From positions 2,787,813 to 2,851,812 of the forward strand of contig WARS01000033.1 of assembly GCA_008933995.1 (NCBI GenBank): a DNA stretch of 64,000 nucleotides, given 5' to 3'. Source of the DNA: Datnioides undecimradiatus. Lineage: Eukaryota; Chordata; Actinopteri; Lobotiformes; Datnioididae. The position numbers and the translations under genes are program-made. Positions 1 through 12,842 of this stretch are shown here, piece after piece. Under the pieces are notes generated by a model. It was not told the DNA's origin. It saw only the letters and a list, made by a program, of their open reading frames with translations, and searched no databases. Every line of letters starts with the position of its first letter. Within the stretch, counting starts at the first letter, position 1.

Positions 1-283
1 CAGTCGATTTACCACTTATTAAGCACTGTGCAGAGTTTGTGAACTGAAACAGCCATTATAGTGAAGCAGAAGGAGGAACACAATTTGCTTTCCCTTCATC
101 TTCTCTCAAAGCAGGAAATCTCTTCTTGTCCTAGACCCACCTCTACATGCGGTTAAACATTGTTTAAGAGATTAGGGTGCTAAATTATGAATGACTCTTA
201 TGACAATTATGAATCTTAAAAAAATAAACCAATATTGTCAAAAGACAGAAGATTGTATTTTTTTTTTATCTTCTATTCAATAG

Positions 284-345
284 CATTCAATTTTATTTGT
301 ATAGTGCCAAATAACAATCCAGGTTGTCTCAGGGAACATACAACA
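284..345. repeat. Teleost dispersed-repeat fragment
   Basis: ATTCAATTTTATTTGTATAG followed by TGCCAAATAACAA resembles the edge of a very common fish interspersed element. Only the edge is visible. The class is not assigned. Confidence 0.4.
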
Positions 346-2635
346 CCAGGAAGAGAGAAAATACAGCAGCACAGTTCTACATATAGATGAAGTGATAAAT
401 CAACTGACAGTAAAGGCAGGTTTGATAAAATAATAGAATCCGTACTATAACAACAAGTGCAATCTTTTTTTTCATTCATGATTTTTAATGCTTGGTTATA
501 CAGACTATGAAGTAGTTGCAGTAACATACTATTCATCTGAGATCTAAAAAAAAATGCACTGGCTCTACTTTAAAAAAAATAAGGTAAAAATTTTCATTCA
601 TCTTTTTAAGTTAATCAAACTCAGCCATCATTGTCTAAGTACAATGAAACTTTTATAGTCAGACCAACTCAGTTACTTTAATGCAACCAACATGATTTGC
701 TTTGTCCTCTAAAAGCCTAATTAAGTTGAACGTACTTAATTTTGAAAAGGGTTGAAAAGGTTTTGGTAATATTAAGTGGTCAAATTACTTAATTTAAGCT
801 ATTTTAACTTATTTACTTACTTATATTACTGTATACTTAGTGAAGTCCATGGATATTTTTACCATATTTTTTTTAAGGTTAGAGTTACTTCAATCTGAAT
901 AAATCACACATAGCAATTCAAATTGAATCAAATTTAAGCCATCCTTTTTTTCCTTGATTGTACCAAAAACTGAACATCTGTCAGCAGTACTGCTACTGTA
1001 TGTTACACAAAACCAAACATTAAAAACATATACCTTTTGAAACGTGTCAATATAATTTTTTGGAGACATTATCTTTGGGCTGTCTTTCAGATCATTCATC
1101 TATTTTGAAATTGGCTGGATCAGATGCTAGGGCACTTCTGATTATAATAGTCTTCATCACTTCATTGGTAATATCCACACCATCCTGGGATAAGTAGCTT
1201 AGAGCCAATGTCATTTTTTTAAGTCATAAAATTTAGAATAACACATGGAACAGTGCATCTGAACTGTCTAATATATCTCCCAGCTGCTCATAAGTGCTGA
1301 ACTACCTATCCATGTGGCTGATGACAACCAAACCTATATCAACAAGGTCACAGCTTTAAATTAGGACAAAACACTTGGTCTTTAATTATCTAAACACTAA
1401 CCACCAAATTTCAGTGCAGCCATAAACAAAAAAAAATCAAATTCTGAATTATTATGTCACTTTGAATATAACAGCTAGATAAAGGCTAGCTTAGCTAGCT
1501 TTATTTTCTAGTGTGACAGTAAAAACAAATTTTTGCACTGTGCTGATACAGTTGGTAGCTGTTCAAACAAAGCAAAAATAAAGAAGTAACTTCAAGTAAA
1601 CTCCCGTTTCTTTCTTTCTTTCCTTTTCTATGTTCTTCACTTTTTAAGTATACTCAGTAAATATACAAGCTGCACTAAATACTTTTCTGTTGTTGAGTGA
1701 AGGCATTTTTTAAAAACCAATTCATTTTGTTAAGACAGTTTACTCTATTTTTATTTTGACAGTTATTTTTAAATAAATCGTTAAAACATGTACTTGTAAT
1801 AAACCCAATTTTTGTATGCAGAAAGAGGAGGAATGACAAATCAACTAACAGTATTAACAGTCTTGATGATAGCTAAATAGATTATATTTTCAATGGATAT
1901 ACCGGCATAGATAACACTTCTGAGTTTTGAGTAGATGCTGAGATTAATGAAGTAATTCTTCTTCTCTTATCTAAGTAAATATGTAGCTGCACTGGAGTTA
2001 ACCTGGATCAATAAAAATCAAATAAACAAAGAATTAAAGCCTCTGAATGAAATTTAATGGAGCATTTTGACTTGTTTGCAGACTGTTAGTGTAGAAAATA
2101 CAGCTAGTGATAAACATATGAGAATGAGAAGTAGAGTTGGTGGCAGCACAGGGGTTGCGACTTTGCAGAGATGTGCTACATTATTGTGAGAGGGTGTCAC
2201 ATAGGCTGGACAACAATGGCAACAGAAATGTCAGGTGATAAACCTAGGACGACATGTGTCACTTTGATTCCAGAGCAGAGGTCGGTGCTACCAGTTCAGT
2301 GTCCAGCATGCCTGTCCGAATACTCCCGTGTCCCACTTATCTGAAGGAAAATGCTTATATCCAGAACCAGATAGACAGAGCTGCAGGGGAAGAAGGGTCT
2401 GGTTGATAGAAAATACAGATTTCTCTTCAAAACTAAGCAACTAAACGGGTTGCAGACAATCCCTAGGTTCTATGAAAAATCTAAACTCAACAAGAAATAC
2501 ATGTTTTTTCATGATAGTATATTATAACCATTTATCATCATATACTTATGCATGCTAAATAAGAGTAGTTACACAATCTAAAATTCTTTTTTTTTCTTGT
2601 CTGGCTTTGGACTGTATCAATTTATAAGGAAAATG

Positions 2636-2676
2636 GCTGGCTCCTTAGCTACTTATTTAGTAGCTAAGGAGCCAGC
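2636..2676. repeat. Perfect 18-bp inverted repeat (hairpin)
   Basis: The arms GCTGGCTCCTTAGCTACT (2636-2653) and their exact reverse complement (2659-2676) are separated by the 5-nt loop TATTT. No surrounding transposon ends were recognised. Confidence 0.9.
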
Positions 2677-4904
2677 TAGCACTAAAAACAGCGGAGTGAA
2701 TATTGATTTTAAACAAAAAACAGTACTCAAAAACCAAGCAAAGAGAAACAAAATACTGTCTTTATTAGCAGAGCGACACAGGCATGAGACAGTAAATAAA
2801 TAGGGAAATGAAGAAAGAGAGACTTAACTGAGCTGGGTACAGACAAAAAGGTAGATCATACAGGTAGGTAACAGGCATGCAGGTAAGTGGCTGGAATGCT
2901 TAAGAAGGAGATTAGACGTTTTCACAGATAACAAGTGGAAATGTCCTGTACAGGTACATCTGCGGGGCTAATGAGGGAAATGGAAACAGGTTTGTATTGT
3001 GTGAAGTGGACCCAAGGTGACCAGGGGTCCTCTTTATAAAATAGTGCGTACAATTCATACTAAGAGTGTAATCACATTTTTAAACAATTTATAGGCGCAG
3101 CTGGTTCCCTTTAAGTCCACTTGGAGGAGTCATTTTTCTCTCACAGAAGTTGAGTTGCTTTAGGGTGAGGTGGTGGCGGGGGACACACAAATTAAGATGC
3201 AGTTATTACAGTCAACTATACAGTCAGTTTAACAGACAGGACAGCACTTGAAATAAAAAAGGCTGTATTGGAAAGTGGCTGCAAACACAAACAAACAAAC
3301 AAAAAAAAAAGGCAGAGCATGCCTGCTACAAGGGCACATCCACGCTGTCACTGCTTGAAACCAAGGTGGACTCAAGACAAGAATGTGTGGAAGTCATCAC
3401 TGTATCTTCAGTGCACTGTGAGCCTGCATAGTCATATTTACTGCAGCAATTTTACACACAAAAATTATGTGATTACTAAAATTGTATTTTGTGATAAATG
3501 CACAATGTTATATTATCTACTGTGTTATTATCCTAGCTTTTTAACGTCACATCTAACCACAGGTGTCAATAGCATAAAATCCAACCCTCTCCTGCATTTG
3601 TGGGTAGAGTAGACAGCCCTGACAGAATATTTAGCTGAATTTAATTTAACATTTCAGTAAGCTTATATCAACTGAAAATACAACATAGCCCTCTTTGACC
3701 ACAAAATGGAGGATGCTTATAGAATAATCATGCCTCACAAGCAAAGGCGAAAATCACACTGCTGATTTGATGTATGATAAAGTGAAATTAAACACGTCAG
3801 AGAATTATTGGACTCTCAGTTTCTACAGAACTTGAGATAATTATGCCTGTGTTGAGAACTCCACTGATGCAGACTATGAGATGATGTCTTAAGAATAATT
3901 AAACTCCAATCAAATTTAGTAATTGGACCTTTAGCCTAGATTATATTGTGAAGCTACTATTTGAAAAAGATTTTGCACTAAGCTTTGGATCTTATTTTTA
4001 TTTTAAGAAACACAAACTTCACACTCACCACGTAAAAGGCTGAGATCTGGAAACATCACAATGTCATAATCAAGAAAAACATGAGCAATCAGACAGTCAG
4101 CATAGGTTGGAAACAATCTTGCGGGTTCTTACCTGCTGGGACGTAAGAGACATTGGTGGATTCGAAAAAGGTTTGCAAAACGCAGGTCAAGTCAGGTCAA
4201 GTACAGCCAACACCAGAAGTATGTAAAGCTGAAGTACAGTGAAGAGCAGTTTGATTTAATGCAATTTCATTTTTAAAAAAAAGGTTTGTTTCATCAGAAA
4301 GAAATATGTATTTTAAAATTGTTCATAATTTACTTAAAACCTTGTTCTACATGAGTCCATGTTATAGACCAATTTCTTTACATAAGCTTTAGCTTAAGGG
4401 GTTAAATTGTGAAACATTTTATTAAAATTCGCCCTGTCTTAATTCAGTGTGCCTGACAAAGACAAATGTAGTCAAGTCACACAGTCATTAGTTGAGGTGA
4501 AAAAGGAAGTTTAGTTCAGTTTTCTTATATTCTTTTCTAGTCATTGAGAGATTTTGACTGCTACTAGATGCAAATGTTATATACAAGGATGCAACGGGGA
4601 CAGAAGTCACTGCAGAAGTATTCAGCAACCTTGTTGGACAAAGCAGTGTGGTGCTAATATTTAGTATATTAATATTTCCTGTTTCCATAGAATTTTCTGA
4701 CTCCTTGTCTTCTATAACTGAGACATTACCTGCATAACCTTAGATGAGGTCCCTAACAAGAGACAAAAAACCTGGTGCATTATTTGCCAAACAGGTAAGA
4801 ACAGAGCTTGATTGTCTGAGTCAACAGAAATCTGTTAACATTGTTGTCACGTTTTGCATTGTCATGTTTTTTTAACTATTAGTTTATTGAAGCTGTGCTA
4901 AAAC

Positions 4905-5607
4905 TTAAAGGGAACATATTATGAAAAAAAATTCTTTTCATGCCTAAACATATTTAAACTGAGGAAGGTAGACAAGTCCTGCATCATCTCTACAGCCCAC
5001 CCACTGGTAAAACGGGACTCCTACAGGCCGTTCAGATTCAGCTCCTGTTGTTATGTAACAACAGGAGTGATTTACATAGGCCGTCCTCCTCTGAGTGAAA
5101 CCACTCCCCTGAGGAGTCTTAGAGGGGGCGGTGTGTTGCGATGTTGTCAGTCAGAGCAAGACATGCAAATTGCTCTGTGGTTGGTTGTAAAAAACAACAC
5201 AAATGCCTATATTCTGTCCCAGCCCCAGAAGAACAGAGGAGAGACCGTGGTTGCGTTTTATTTTTTCAGCCGTTTCCTCCCAGTTTTCGGGGTCTGATTC
5301 TGGTTCATAGCTACAGTGTACAGCCACGGCAGTGCTAGCCATGTTGGATACAGGTCCTGCACTTGTCTGCACCCTCCCCCTCCATATGTCATTCAGGCAG
5401 CCAATCAGCACAGCACCTCATTATCATAGCCTCCTCACTCACACAGAACTCCACATAGATAATGAAGGTAGAGAATGGGAGACTGCAGACCCTCCTCAGA
5501 GGCTGAATTTCAGAGGTTTTTTTTTTTGCAAAAGGTTTCAAGAGCTTGTTTTTGAGACACCCATGACCTGTTTAAAACAGCTTTCAGTTATAATATGTCC
5601 CCTTTAA
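4905..5607 (+). mobile_element. TTAA-flanked MITE, copy 1 (piggyBac-like, non-autonomous)
   Basis: About 703 bp bounded by TTAA on both sides, with inverted ends AGGGAACATATTATG and TAATATGTCCCCT. Two related copies lie at 18343-19106 and 20679-21477. The TTAA duplication and short inverted ends are the signature of piggyBac-type transposition (family knowledge). There is no transposase. Internally, 5141-5290 reads like a damaged THAP-type zinc finger start (HANCSVVGCKKQHKCLYSVP), with a 2-bp insertion relative to the other copies. Confidence 0.75.
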
Positions 5608-5764
5608 GTCTGATAGTAAAGAAGTGCTACAGCCATGATGATGCCCTTAATGGTTCTCTGGAGGCCCAAAAAGCCAAAGGATCACTAATTTTTAAGGACA
5701 ACTTGACAGGGATGCTTGCCAGGAGGCCTTTTTTTGCCCAACTGTACCACAGACAGGTTCTTGA

Positions 5765-6470
5765 TTTTCTGAGGCCATGGTCCTCGACCGGAAAAAGCTG
5801 GCCTGCCCTCTCCAGGTTGGAGGAGGGTTCCTGCCCCAAGTGGAGGAGTTTAAGTATCTCGGGGTCTTGTTCACGAGTGAGGGAAGGATGGAGCATGAAA
5901 TTGACAGACGGATCGGTGCAGCGGCTGCAGTAATGAGTAATGAGGTCGATTTACCATGTTGTGGTGAAGAAGGAGCTGAGCCGAAAGGTCAATCTACATT
6001 CCTACTCTCACCTATGGTCATGAGCTTTGGGTCATGACCGAAAGGACAAGATCACGGATACAAGTGGCCGAAATGGGTTTCTTCCACAGGGGGGCAGGGT
6101 GCACCCTTTATGATAAGGTGAGAAGCTCTGTCACCCAGAGGGAGCTCAAAGTAGAGCCGCTGCTCCTCCACATTGAGAGGAGCTAGCTGAGGTGGCTTGG
6201 GCATCTGTTTCGGATGCCTCCCGGACGCCTCCCTGGGGAGGTGTTCTGGGCATGTCCCATCAGGAGGAGGCCCCGGGGAAGACCCAGGACACGTTGGAGG
6301 GACTATGTCTCTCGACTGGCCTGGGAACGCCTCGGGATCCTCCCGGAAGAGCTGGAGGAAGTGTCTGGGGAGAGGGAAGTCTGGGCATCCCTGCTCAAGC
6401 TGCTGTCCCCGCAACCCAGCGGAAGAAGGCGGAAGAAGATGTATGGATGGATTGATAGATGGATGGTGTA
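5765..6470 (+). mobile_element. Rex3/RTE-like LINE, 5'-truncated 3' end
   Basis: Conceptual pieces in shifted frames match the end of a fish RTE-type reverse transcriptase ORF: EEFKYLGVLFTSEGRMEHEI near 5847-5905, and a later piece at 6214-6471 with RPRGRPRTRWRDYVSRLAWE and EELEEVSGEREVWASLL. The element ends in GATGGATGG-type repeats near 6445-6468, the tail known for Rex3. Frameshifts and stops make it dead. It sits about 160 bp after the MITE. Confidence 0.8.
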
Positions 6471-8479
6471 AATGTGTGTTGCTTACAAGTGGATGAGATT
6501 GACATCAAGTCTTCCTAGGCATTCACATCTTTCACTAGCCAGTCTTTAGATGTATGAATAATCACTTCTACAATGCAATTTTCTCTGTGGATGCATATTA
6601 TTCTTGTGTCTAATTTCCAATGTGTGTATCTCAACCATAGTCATGCTGCAGTTTGGAGGTACATCTCGGCAACCACCATCATCAGCATCTGTACCTCCTT
6701 GGTATTGGAAGTCAGAAGAGCAAGGTTTACAGCTTCTACATCGCCATGGGCAAGCATCTCATGCCAGGCAAGCTGTTCCCTTGAGGCATTTGATGAAATC
6801 CATTTTAGTGAACACCCTTCTGAATTAAAAAGGTAACTCTGTCATAGTGTTAAATGTTTAACTATTTTAAAAGCCCATACCTTAATTCTATCAAAACTGA
6901 TCCTTTAACTCTTCTCATTACATTCATTCAGTTGTTTTCAAACTTAAGGCCTGGCCCTGACCAATGCAAAAATATACTTTTTTCATGGACAGACATTTTT
7001 CTTTATCAAGCATGGATGCATGTGAAAACATAAATTGCTCTCTTGCGTTTTGGTATCTGCATTAACAGTGCCAGAATTATTATATTATTGTGTACTGTGC
7101 TTTTCCTGCTATGATGAGTCAAAATATCTACTATAAAAGGGCAAAAGAATCATTAATTTCAGTCTGGCTTAAACTGATTGGCATACAAAGGCAAAGGCAA
7201 ACAAATCCAAAAAGGGGCAGGCAGAAACACAATCCAAGAAATGGGCAAAATCCAAAAAAACAGAAATCCAAAAAAACACAAGGAAACACAAGGAAACTTG
7301 AAAAATACATCTACAAACTCCAGCATTCAAACGCAATGAACCAACAAGGAACAAAGAAAGTGACACAACTTAAATAGACAAGGGAGTGCAGGTAAACGAG
7401 ACACAGGTGAAAACAATGAACTAATCAAGTACACAGAGACACAAGGGAAAAAAAACTTCAAAAAACTTCAAAATAAAAAAGGAATTCAATCAAAACAAGG
7501 AACTCAAATCAAACAAGTCTGGGTGGAACTCAAGACCATATAGACCATATCACATCCAAAATATGGTACTGTTAGAAGCTATTCTATCCTTCTCATTAAA
7601 ATTATGCTATAGTTACACACTATTTTTAATGCTACCAGCATGAGCATATATTAGCTTGATTATAATATAGCCATTATAACAGACTAAGAGCCAAATCAGG
7701 TCCTGTAGTGCCTAAGTAGTTTGTAGTTACATGGACTGGCATTATAATGGCACTTAATTTTAATATACAATATAGAACATGAACACTCATTTACAAATCT
7801 AAAAAAACGAAGAGGATAAAGAGCATAAAATTGGCATTACTTCTTCCAATAAATGTCCTTAACTTTGTACTGCCCAAAAGCTACATTATTGAGAAGAATC
7901 CAGGCTTTCATCCATCAGCTGTCCTTGCCAAATAACTGTTTTGTGCATAAGCTTAGACCACTAGTGTGTCCAGCAGCCTTGTAGAGCTTCATAATACTAA
8001 TGGAACAGTCATCTCCTTTGTCCAGTTCTAAGCTCTCTGCAAGTGTTTCTCTTATATATAGGTTAGGATGGAATGGTGCAGACAGTTTATGGAATAAGAG
8101 TGAGTCTTGATTGAATGTCCCAAGCATTAACATATCTTGCTTGAGAGAAAATTAAATAATCCTTGATTAGATCTCAGACGGTAAGCATTGAACTCCAGGC
8201 TGATTGACAACATCCTCAACCATGTCAAGCAAAGGGTTAGCTATAGACTGAATATCAGCATTAGGTAGAAACCCAGGCTCAGGCTAAGACAGAAAGGCAG
8301 GTTCATCATCAGACCGGGCAGGTTTGGCAACAGGCATAAAAGCAGGTTTGGCATCAACATTATCATGGATGATGTAGTGTATTGTTCAACTTTCTGAGAC
8401 ATTTTAATGTTCAGGACTTGTTTTCTAAAATACAGTTTATGTTTGATAATCAGTATACAGTTTCATGCAAACATACAGT

Positions 8480-8522
<43 letters not shown>
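8480..8522. repeat. (CA)n microsatellite
   Basis: About 21 uninterrupted CA repeats, directly visible. Confidence 0.97.
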
Positions 8523-8523
<1 letters not shown>

Positions 8524-9322
8524 CAATGAGTGACATGTAATATAAATGCGGCTATTGTAGGAAAACAAATAAAACACACTGTACTGGCACTGCTTGAGGT
8601 TTCTCCCTGTTAAAAGGAGGTTTTTCCACTGTTACAGAGTGCTTGCTAATGGTGGGCATTGTTAGATCTCTGTAAACATTAAGAGCACTGTGTAGACCTA
8701 AAAAGTGCTCTGAAACATGAACGTCTAATACTTTGGTGCTACACAAATAAGAATGATAAAAAAAACTTATTGATCCTGTTGATATTGTTATACTGTGTCC
8801 AAATTAAGATAACAGAATTTTAAAGATTAGTGAAAATAATCACCATTTAATATGAGCAATGTTATGCAATGTTCTTAATTAATATAATGAGACATTTCAA
8901 AGATAATAGCAGGGTGAGCATCTGAAAAACCTGAAAAGCACACATGGTTACCAACCTTGCAAAGAAGCCTATACATTATCCTCTTGGTAATTTTTTGCAT
9001 TTATTGGTCCACATTAATGTCAGGTGAAGGATTCTCTCTGAACCTGATTTTGCTCAATCCGATTTTAACAGCAGGCATCCCTATCCTGGGAGAAAACCAT
9101 TTGCAATGATGAAGGAGAAAAAAGTGGACAGGGTGATTCAGAAGAAGATGATATAGGTATGTCAACTTATATTTGACCAAAAAGTTTTGTCATGTCTCTT
9201 GTACTACGTTATCTCAATTTATTCTACCTTCAGCCAAATGCATGGTGATGTGATCAGGGTGCACATGTTACATTTGCTCACATAAGTGTAGAAGGGATTT
9301 AGTCTATGAGACTCACAACATT

Positions 9323-9356
<34 letters not shown>
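9323..9356. repeat. (GAAA)n microsatellite
   Basis: About eight GAAA repeats, directly visible. Confidence 0.97.
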
Positions 9357-9747
9357 TGACCCAGAGGAAAGAAGGTAGGGTTTTGTTGGTGCACACTCAG
9401 CATATCAGCTGTAAATGTGGCTGTGACAAGCAAGTAAATAGATTTACTCGTGGTTTACTTAAAATCATCTTTTCTCGTATTTTTTTTAACTATTGCAATT
9501 TAATGCTATAGAACAATCCAATTATTTAACAGTTATATTAGATAGCTGTGTCCAGCGAGCAGAGATGAGAAGAGTATATGTATATTATATTCAAGTTAAA
9601 GTATCATTACTATCAAAATGTCACATCAAGTACAAGTGCTAGTGTAAAAATGTACTTACTAAAATTCCCATTATTTTCTAGGATGAAACTAAAATGACAA
9701 ATCAAAGGGTATTTGAAGTAAAAGTTACTGCAAAACATTTGTATAAA

Positions 9748-10785
9748 CAGTTCCAGTCAAAACTTTGGACACTCCTTCTTATTCAATGGTTTTTCCTTAT
9801 TTTTATTACTTTCTACATTGTAGATTCATGCTGAAGACATCCAAACTATGAAGGAACACATATGGAATTATGTAGTAAACAAAAATGTGTTAAAGCAACC
9901 AGAATAAGTTTATGTATTATGGCAGTTCATCATTACTTTAAGAAATGATGGTCAGTCAGTCTGGAAGATTTCAAGAACTTTGTATGTATCCTCAAGTGCA
10001 GTTACAAAAACCATCAAACTCTATGATGAAACTGGCTCTCATGAGGACTGCCCCAGGAACGGAAGACCAAGAGTTACCTCTGCTGCACAAGATAAGTTCA
10101 TCAGAGTTACCAGCCTCAGAAACTGCAAACTAACAGCACCTCAGATTAGACCCCACATAAATGCTTCACAGAGTTCAAGTAGCAGACACATCTCAACATC
10201 AACTATTCAGAGGAGACTGTGTGAATCAGGCCTTCATGGTTGAATAGCTGCAAAGAAACCACTACTGAGGAAGAACAACAAGAAAAAGAGACTTGCTTGG
10301 GCCAAGAAACACAAGGAATAGACATTAGACCAGTGGAAATCTGTACTTTGGTCTGATGAGTCAAAATTTGAGTTTTTTGGTTCCACCCACCATGTCTTTG
10401 TGAGATGCAGTAAATGTGAGCAGATGGTTTCCACATGAGTGTTTCCCACCGTGAAGCATGGAGGAGGAGGTGTGATGGTGTGGTGGTGCTTTGCTAGTGA
10501 CACTGTTGGTGATTTATTCAAAATTCAAGGCACACTTAATCAGCATGGCTACCACATCATTCTGTAGCGACATGCCATCCTATCTGGTTTGCTCTTAGTT
10601 GGACCATCATTTGTTTTTCAACAGGACAATGACCCCAAACACACCTCAATGCTATGTAAGAGCTATTTGACCAAGAAGGAGAGTGATGGAGTGCTGCGTC
10701 AGATGACCTGGCCTCCACAATCACCTGACCTAAACCCAACTGAGATGTTTGGGATAAGTTGGACCACAGAGTGAAGGCAAAACAG
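9748..10785 (+). mobile_element. Tc1-like transposon, inactivated, 3' end missing
   Basis: The left end CAGTTCCAGTCAAAACTTTGG is a typical fish Tc1 terminal repeat. The transposase reads in pieces: an HTH region (TKTIKLYDETGSHEDCP, about 9997-10050), then QRRLCESGLHG followed by a stop near 10242. Further pieces carry WSDESKFEFFG (first catalytic Asp, about 10350), QQDNDPKHTS (second Asp, about 10620) and SPDLNPTEMF (catalytic Glu, about 10722). At least four in-frame stops are present. The copy ends abruptly at about 10785, where LINE sequence begins, so the right terminal repeat is absent. Confidence 0.92.
9980..10784 (+). pseudogene. Tc1-like transposase pseudogene
   Basis: A DD34E-type transposase relic. 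All three catalytic acidic residues can still be read, but stop codons interrupt the frame near 10242, 10319, 10436 and 10564. The last residues before the break correspond to LDHRVKAKQ, so roughly the final 50-60 residues of a normal Tc1 transposase are missing. Confidence 0.88.
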
Positions 10786-11285
10786 GCCTTGGTATTTCTC
10801 TAGCTTCTCATGTTCCTTCTTCCTGATGTTACCATCACTTGGGATTGCGATGTCCACCACAACGGCTTTCCTCTGGGTCTTGTCCACCACTACAATGTCC
10901 GGTTGGTTAGCCATTACCATCTTATCAGTCTGTACCTGGAAGTCCCACAGGATCTTTGCATGCTCATTCTCTAGAAAAAAAACAAAACTTCCTCATAGTA
11001 CCTGTCTTCAACTCTGACAGCTGGCTCACTTCCCTCCGTGTTGCCCTTACCTTGTCTTCCAGCCTCTTCCTCCATGGGGGATATTGCTCCTTCTGCTCCT
11101 TGGGTTTGTATCCGAGCCTCTCTAGGATCACTGATGCTGCAGTGTATATCAGCTCATTTGTTTCAGTGATGTTTCTCGTGGGGATCGTTCTCAGTGCTGC
11201 ATTCACATCTACTAGGAGATCTTCAGGTACTGCACACAGTCTCTGTAACCGACGTCGGAGTTGCCTGTTCATCTTAGCCATTAAT
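10786..11285 (-). mobile_element. LINE ORF fragment, internally deleted
   Basis: On the minus strand an N-proximal part (11281-10970: NRQLRRRLQRLCAVPEDLLV, NELIYTAASVILERLGYKPK) is joined to a C-terminal part (about 10968-10786: AKILWDFQVQTDKMVMANQP, DIAIPSDGNIRKKEHEKLEK). This resembles fish non-LTR retrotransposon protein, but the catalytic middle is absent, so a large internal deletion seems to have occurred. The clade is uncertain (R2-like annotations are common for this protein). Confidence 0.65.
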
Positions 11286-11307
11286 TGCTATCACAACTAG
11301 AGATTGA

Positions 11308-11370
11308 CGAGATATATATATATATATATATATTTTTTTTTTATTTATTTATTTTTTTCAGACAGACAGG
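11308..11370. repeat. (TA)n and T-rich simple repeat
   Basis: GATATATATA run followed by TTTATTTATT-rich sequence. Confidence 0.9.
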
Positions 11371-12783
11371 ACAATAGACAAATGATCAGACACTCCAGCA
11401 GGTGTAGACAGCAGACAATTAACAGACAGACCAGCAGCTATAGACAGATGGACAGTTGATTCAACATCTTTCGTTTGTCCCATTATTACAGTTTATTTTT
11501 TCATGTGACCAATGCTTGTTATAAAAGTACAAACTACTGCTTATAAAAATACCCAAATGTATAAGAAACAGAATATATACAGAAATACATAGAAATGCAA
11601 TTTGTTACATCCACCTGTACTTTCTTTTGTTAATCAGAATATTGTAAGTTTATTTTGATGATATTATTTTTGCACCTTACTTTAAATATTTAAGTGAGAA
11701 TGTTGAGTGTTCCAAGTGGTGAAATACTGCTATAGGTTAATGACAGGATGAAGACATGATTGAAAAGTCTGAAAAGAATGATTGAGAAGAGAGAGAAGAA
11801 CTGAGTGCTTTTCTCTTGCATTTCTCTATTTGTGGCAATCTGCTCCTAAAAAAACTTTTTTACCATTTAAAAAAAGGACTAGCACTTTGCCTAGAGTCAG
11901 CATATGCCTTAAGGGTACCTCCTGTTTATTACTATAAAGGCCTTCTTCACATAGTTTTTGGCCAGTGGCCATGTATATGAAAATATTTAATATAATATCA
12001 TACTCTGTGGATCTTAGTGTTCAATATAAACATTAAAATATCCCTTTTACGTTAAGTAGAGATGCCATAAGAAGTTATATGTATTTCAGTGAAATATTAG
12101 CACAGTTTGATATTCCTGTTGTACTATTTAAGCTGAACTATACTCCTTGATAGCCTCAATTCTCTCCTGTTGCTAGGAGGGATTCGGAGTGAAAAGCAGA
12201 GTTTGTGCATCATTTGATGCAGCTTTCTGCGGGAGCGGTGACCCATATTTCATAGGGATACGCGCTCATTTCCGGCAGCCTTCCAAACGCATTTATCTCG
12301 AGCATAGTCGGCAGAACTGAGTGAATTAGGCCTGTTAGAGCTGAGTTTATACGCGCTGCAAGAGAACAAAGAAAAAAATATTTTCCCCTCTGTATCTGAC
12401 GTTTTACTCCCTTTTCCTACGGCATATCCGACAAGCACTCTGCTGCATATCTGCAAAATGAAGGTTATTTACAATCTCTCAATTAGTCGCATTTACTAGT
12501 CGCATTTACAGCTGAACGGTATTTTTATGTTGAAAATATGATCCAAATGTGGAATTCTAAGGTAGTATTCTGATTTTAAAACTGAATAATGAACTGCAAA
12601 GTGAAACACGGCGCAGTACACCAGTCAAAGCCCATTATATTATTTTTCTGGTACTGGAAATATTGGTCTGAGATATTTTTTCATTTATTTAAAGAGCATT
12701 CAGAGAACATTTAAAATTTTAAAAACTTTAAATTCTGCATTCCAAAGGGAATACCTGTCAATGTCAATCTCCGAAACGATACT

Positions 12784-12842
12784 AATAACAACAATAATAA
12801 TAACAATAATAATAATAATAATAATAATAAGAAGAAGAAGAA
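12784..12842. repeat. (AAT)n/(AAG)n microsatellite
   Basis: AAT-type repeats changing to AAG repeats, directly visible. Confidence 0.95.

Larger units (their letters stand above)
1..4904. other. AT-rich non-coding DNA 3' of meis2
   Basis: No convincing gene. Open frames are short and have no recognisable domain. A fragment near 284-345 resembles a common teleost dispersed repeat (ATTCAATTTTATTTGTATAG-type start). A perfect hairpin lies at 2636-2676. About 2700-3020 looks like decayed dispersed repeat but I cannot name the family. Confidence 0.6.
6471..9747. other. Non-coding DNA with dispersed-repeat remnants and microsatellites
   Basis: No gene recognised. About 7165-7560 is A-rich and resembles a decayed dispersed element. 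CA repeats lie at 8480-8522 and GAAA repeats at 9323-9356. An open frame on the minus strand (7915-8133) has no recognisable motif. Confidence 0.5.

Noticed and set aside
6052..6414. 120-codon proline-rich open frame on the minus strand
   Set aside because: Antisense shadow of the Rex3-like LINE fragment.
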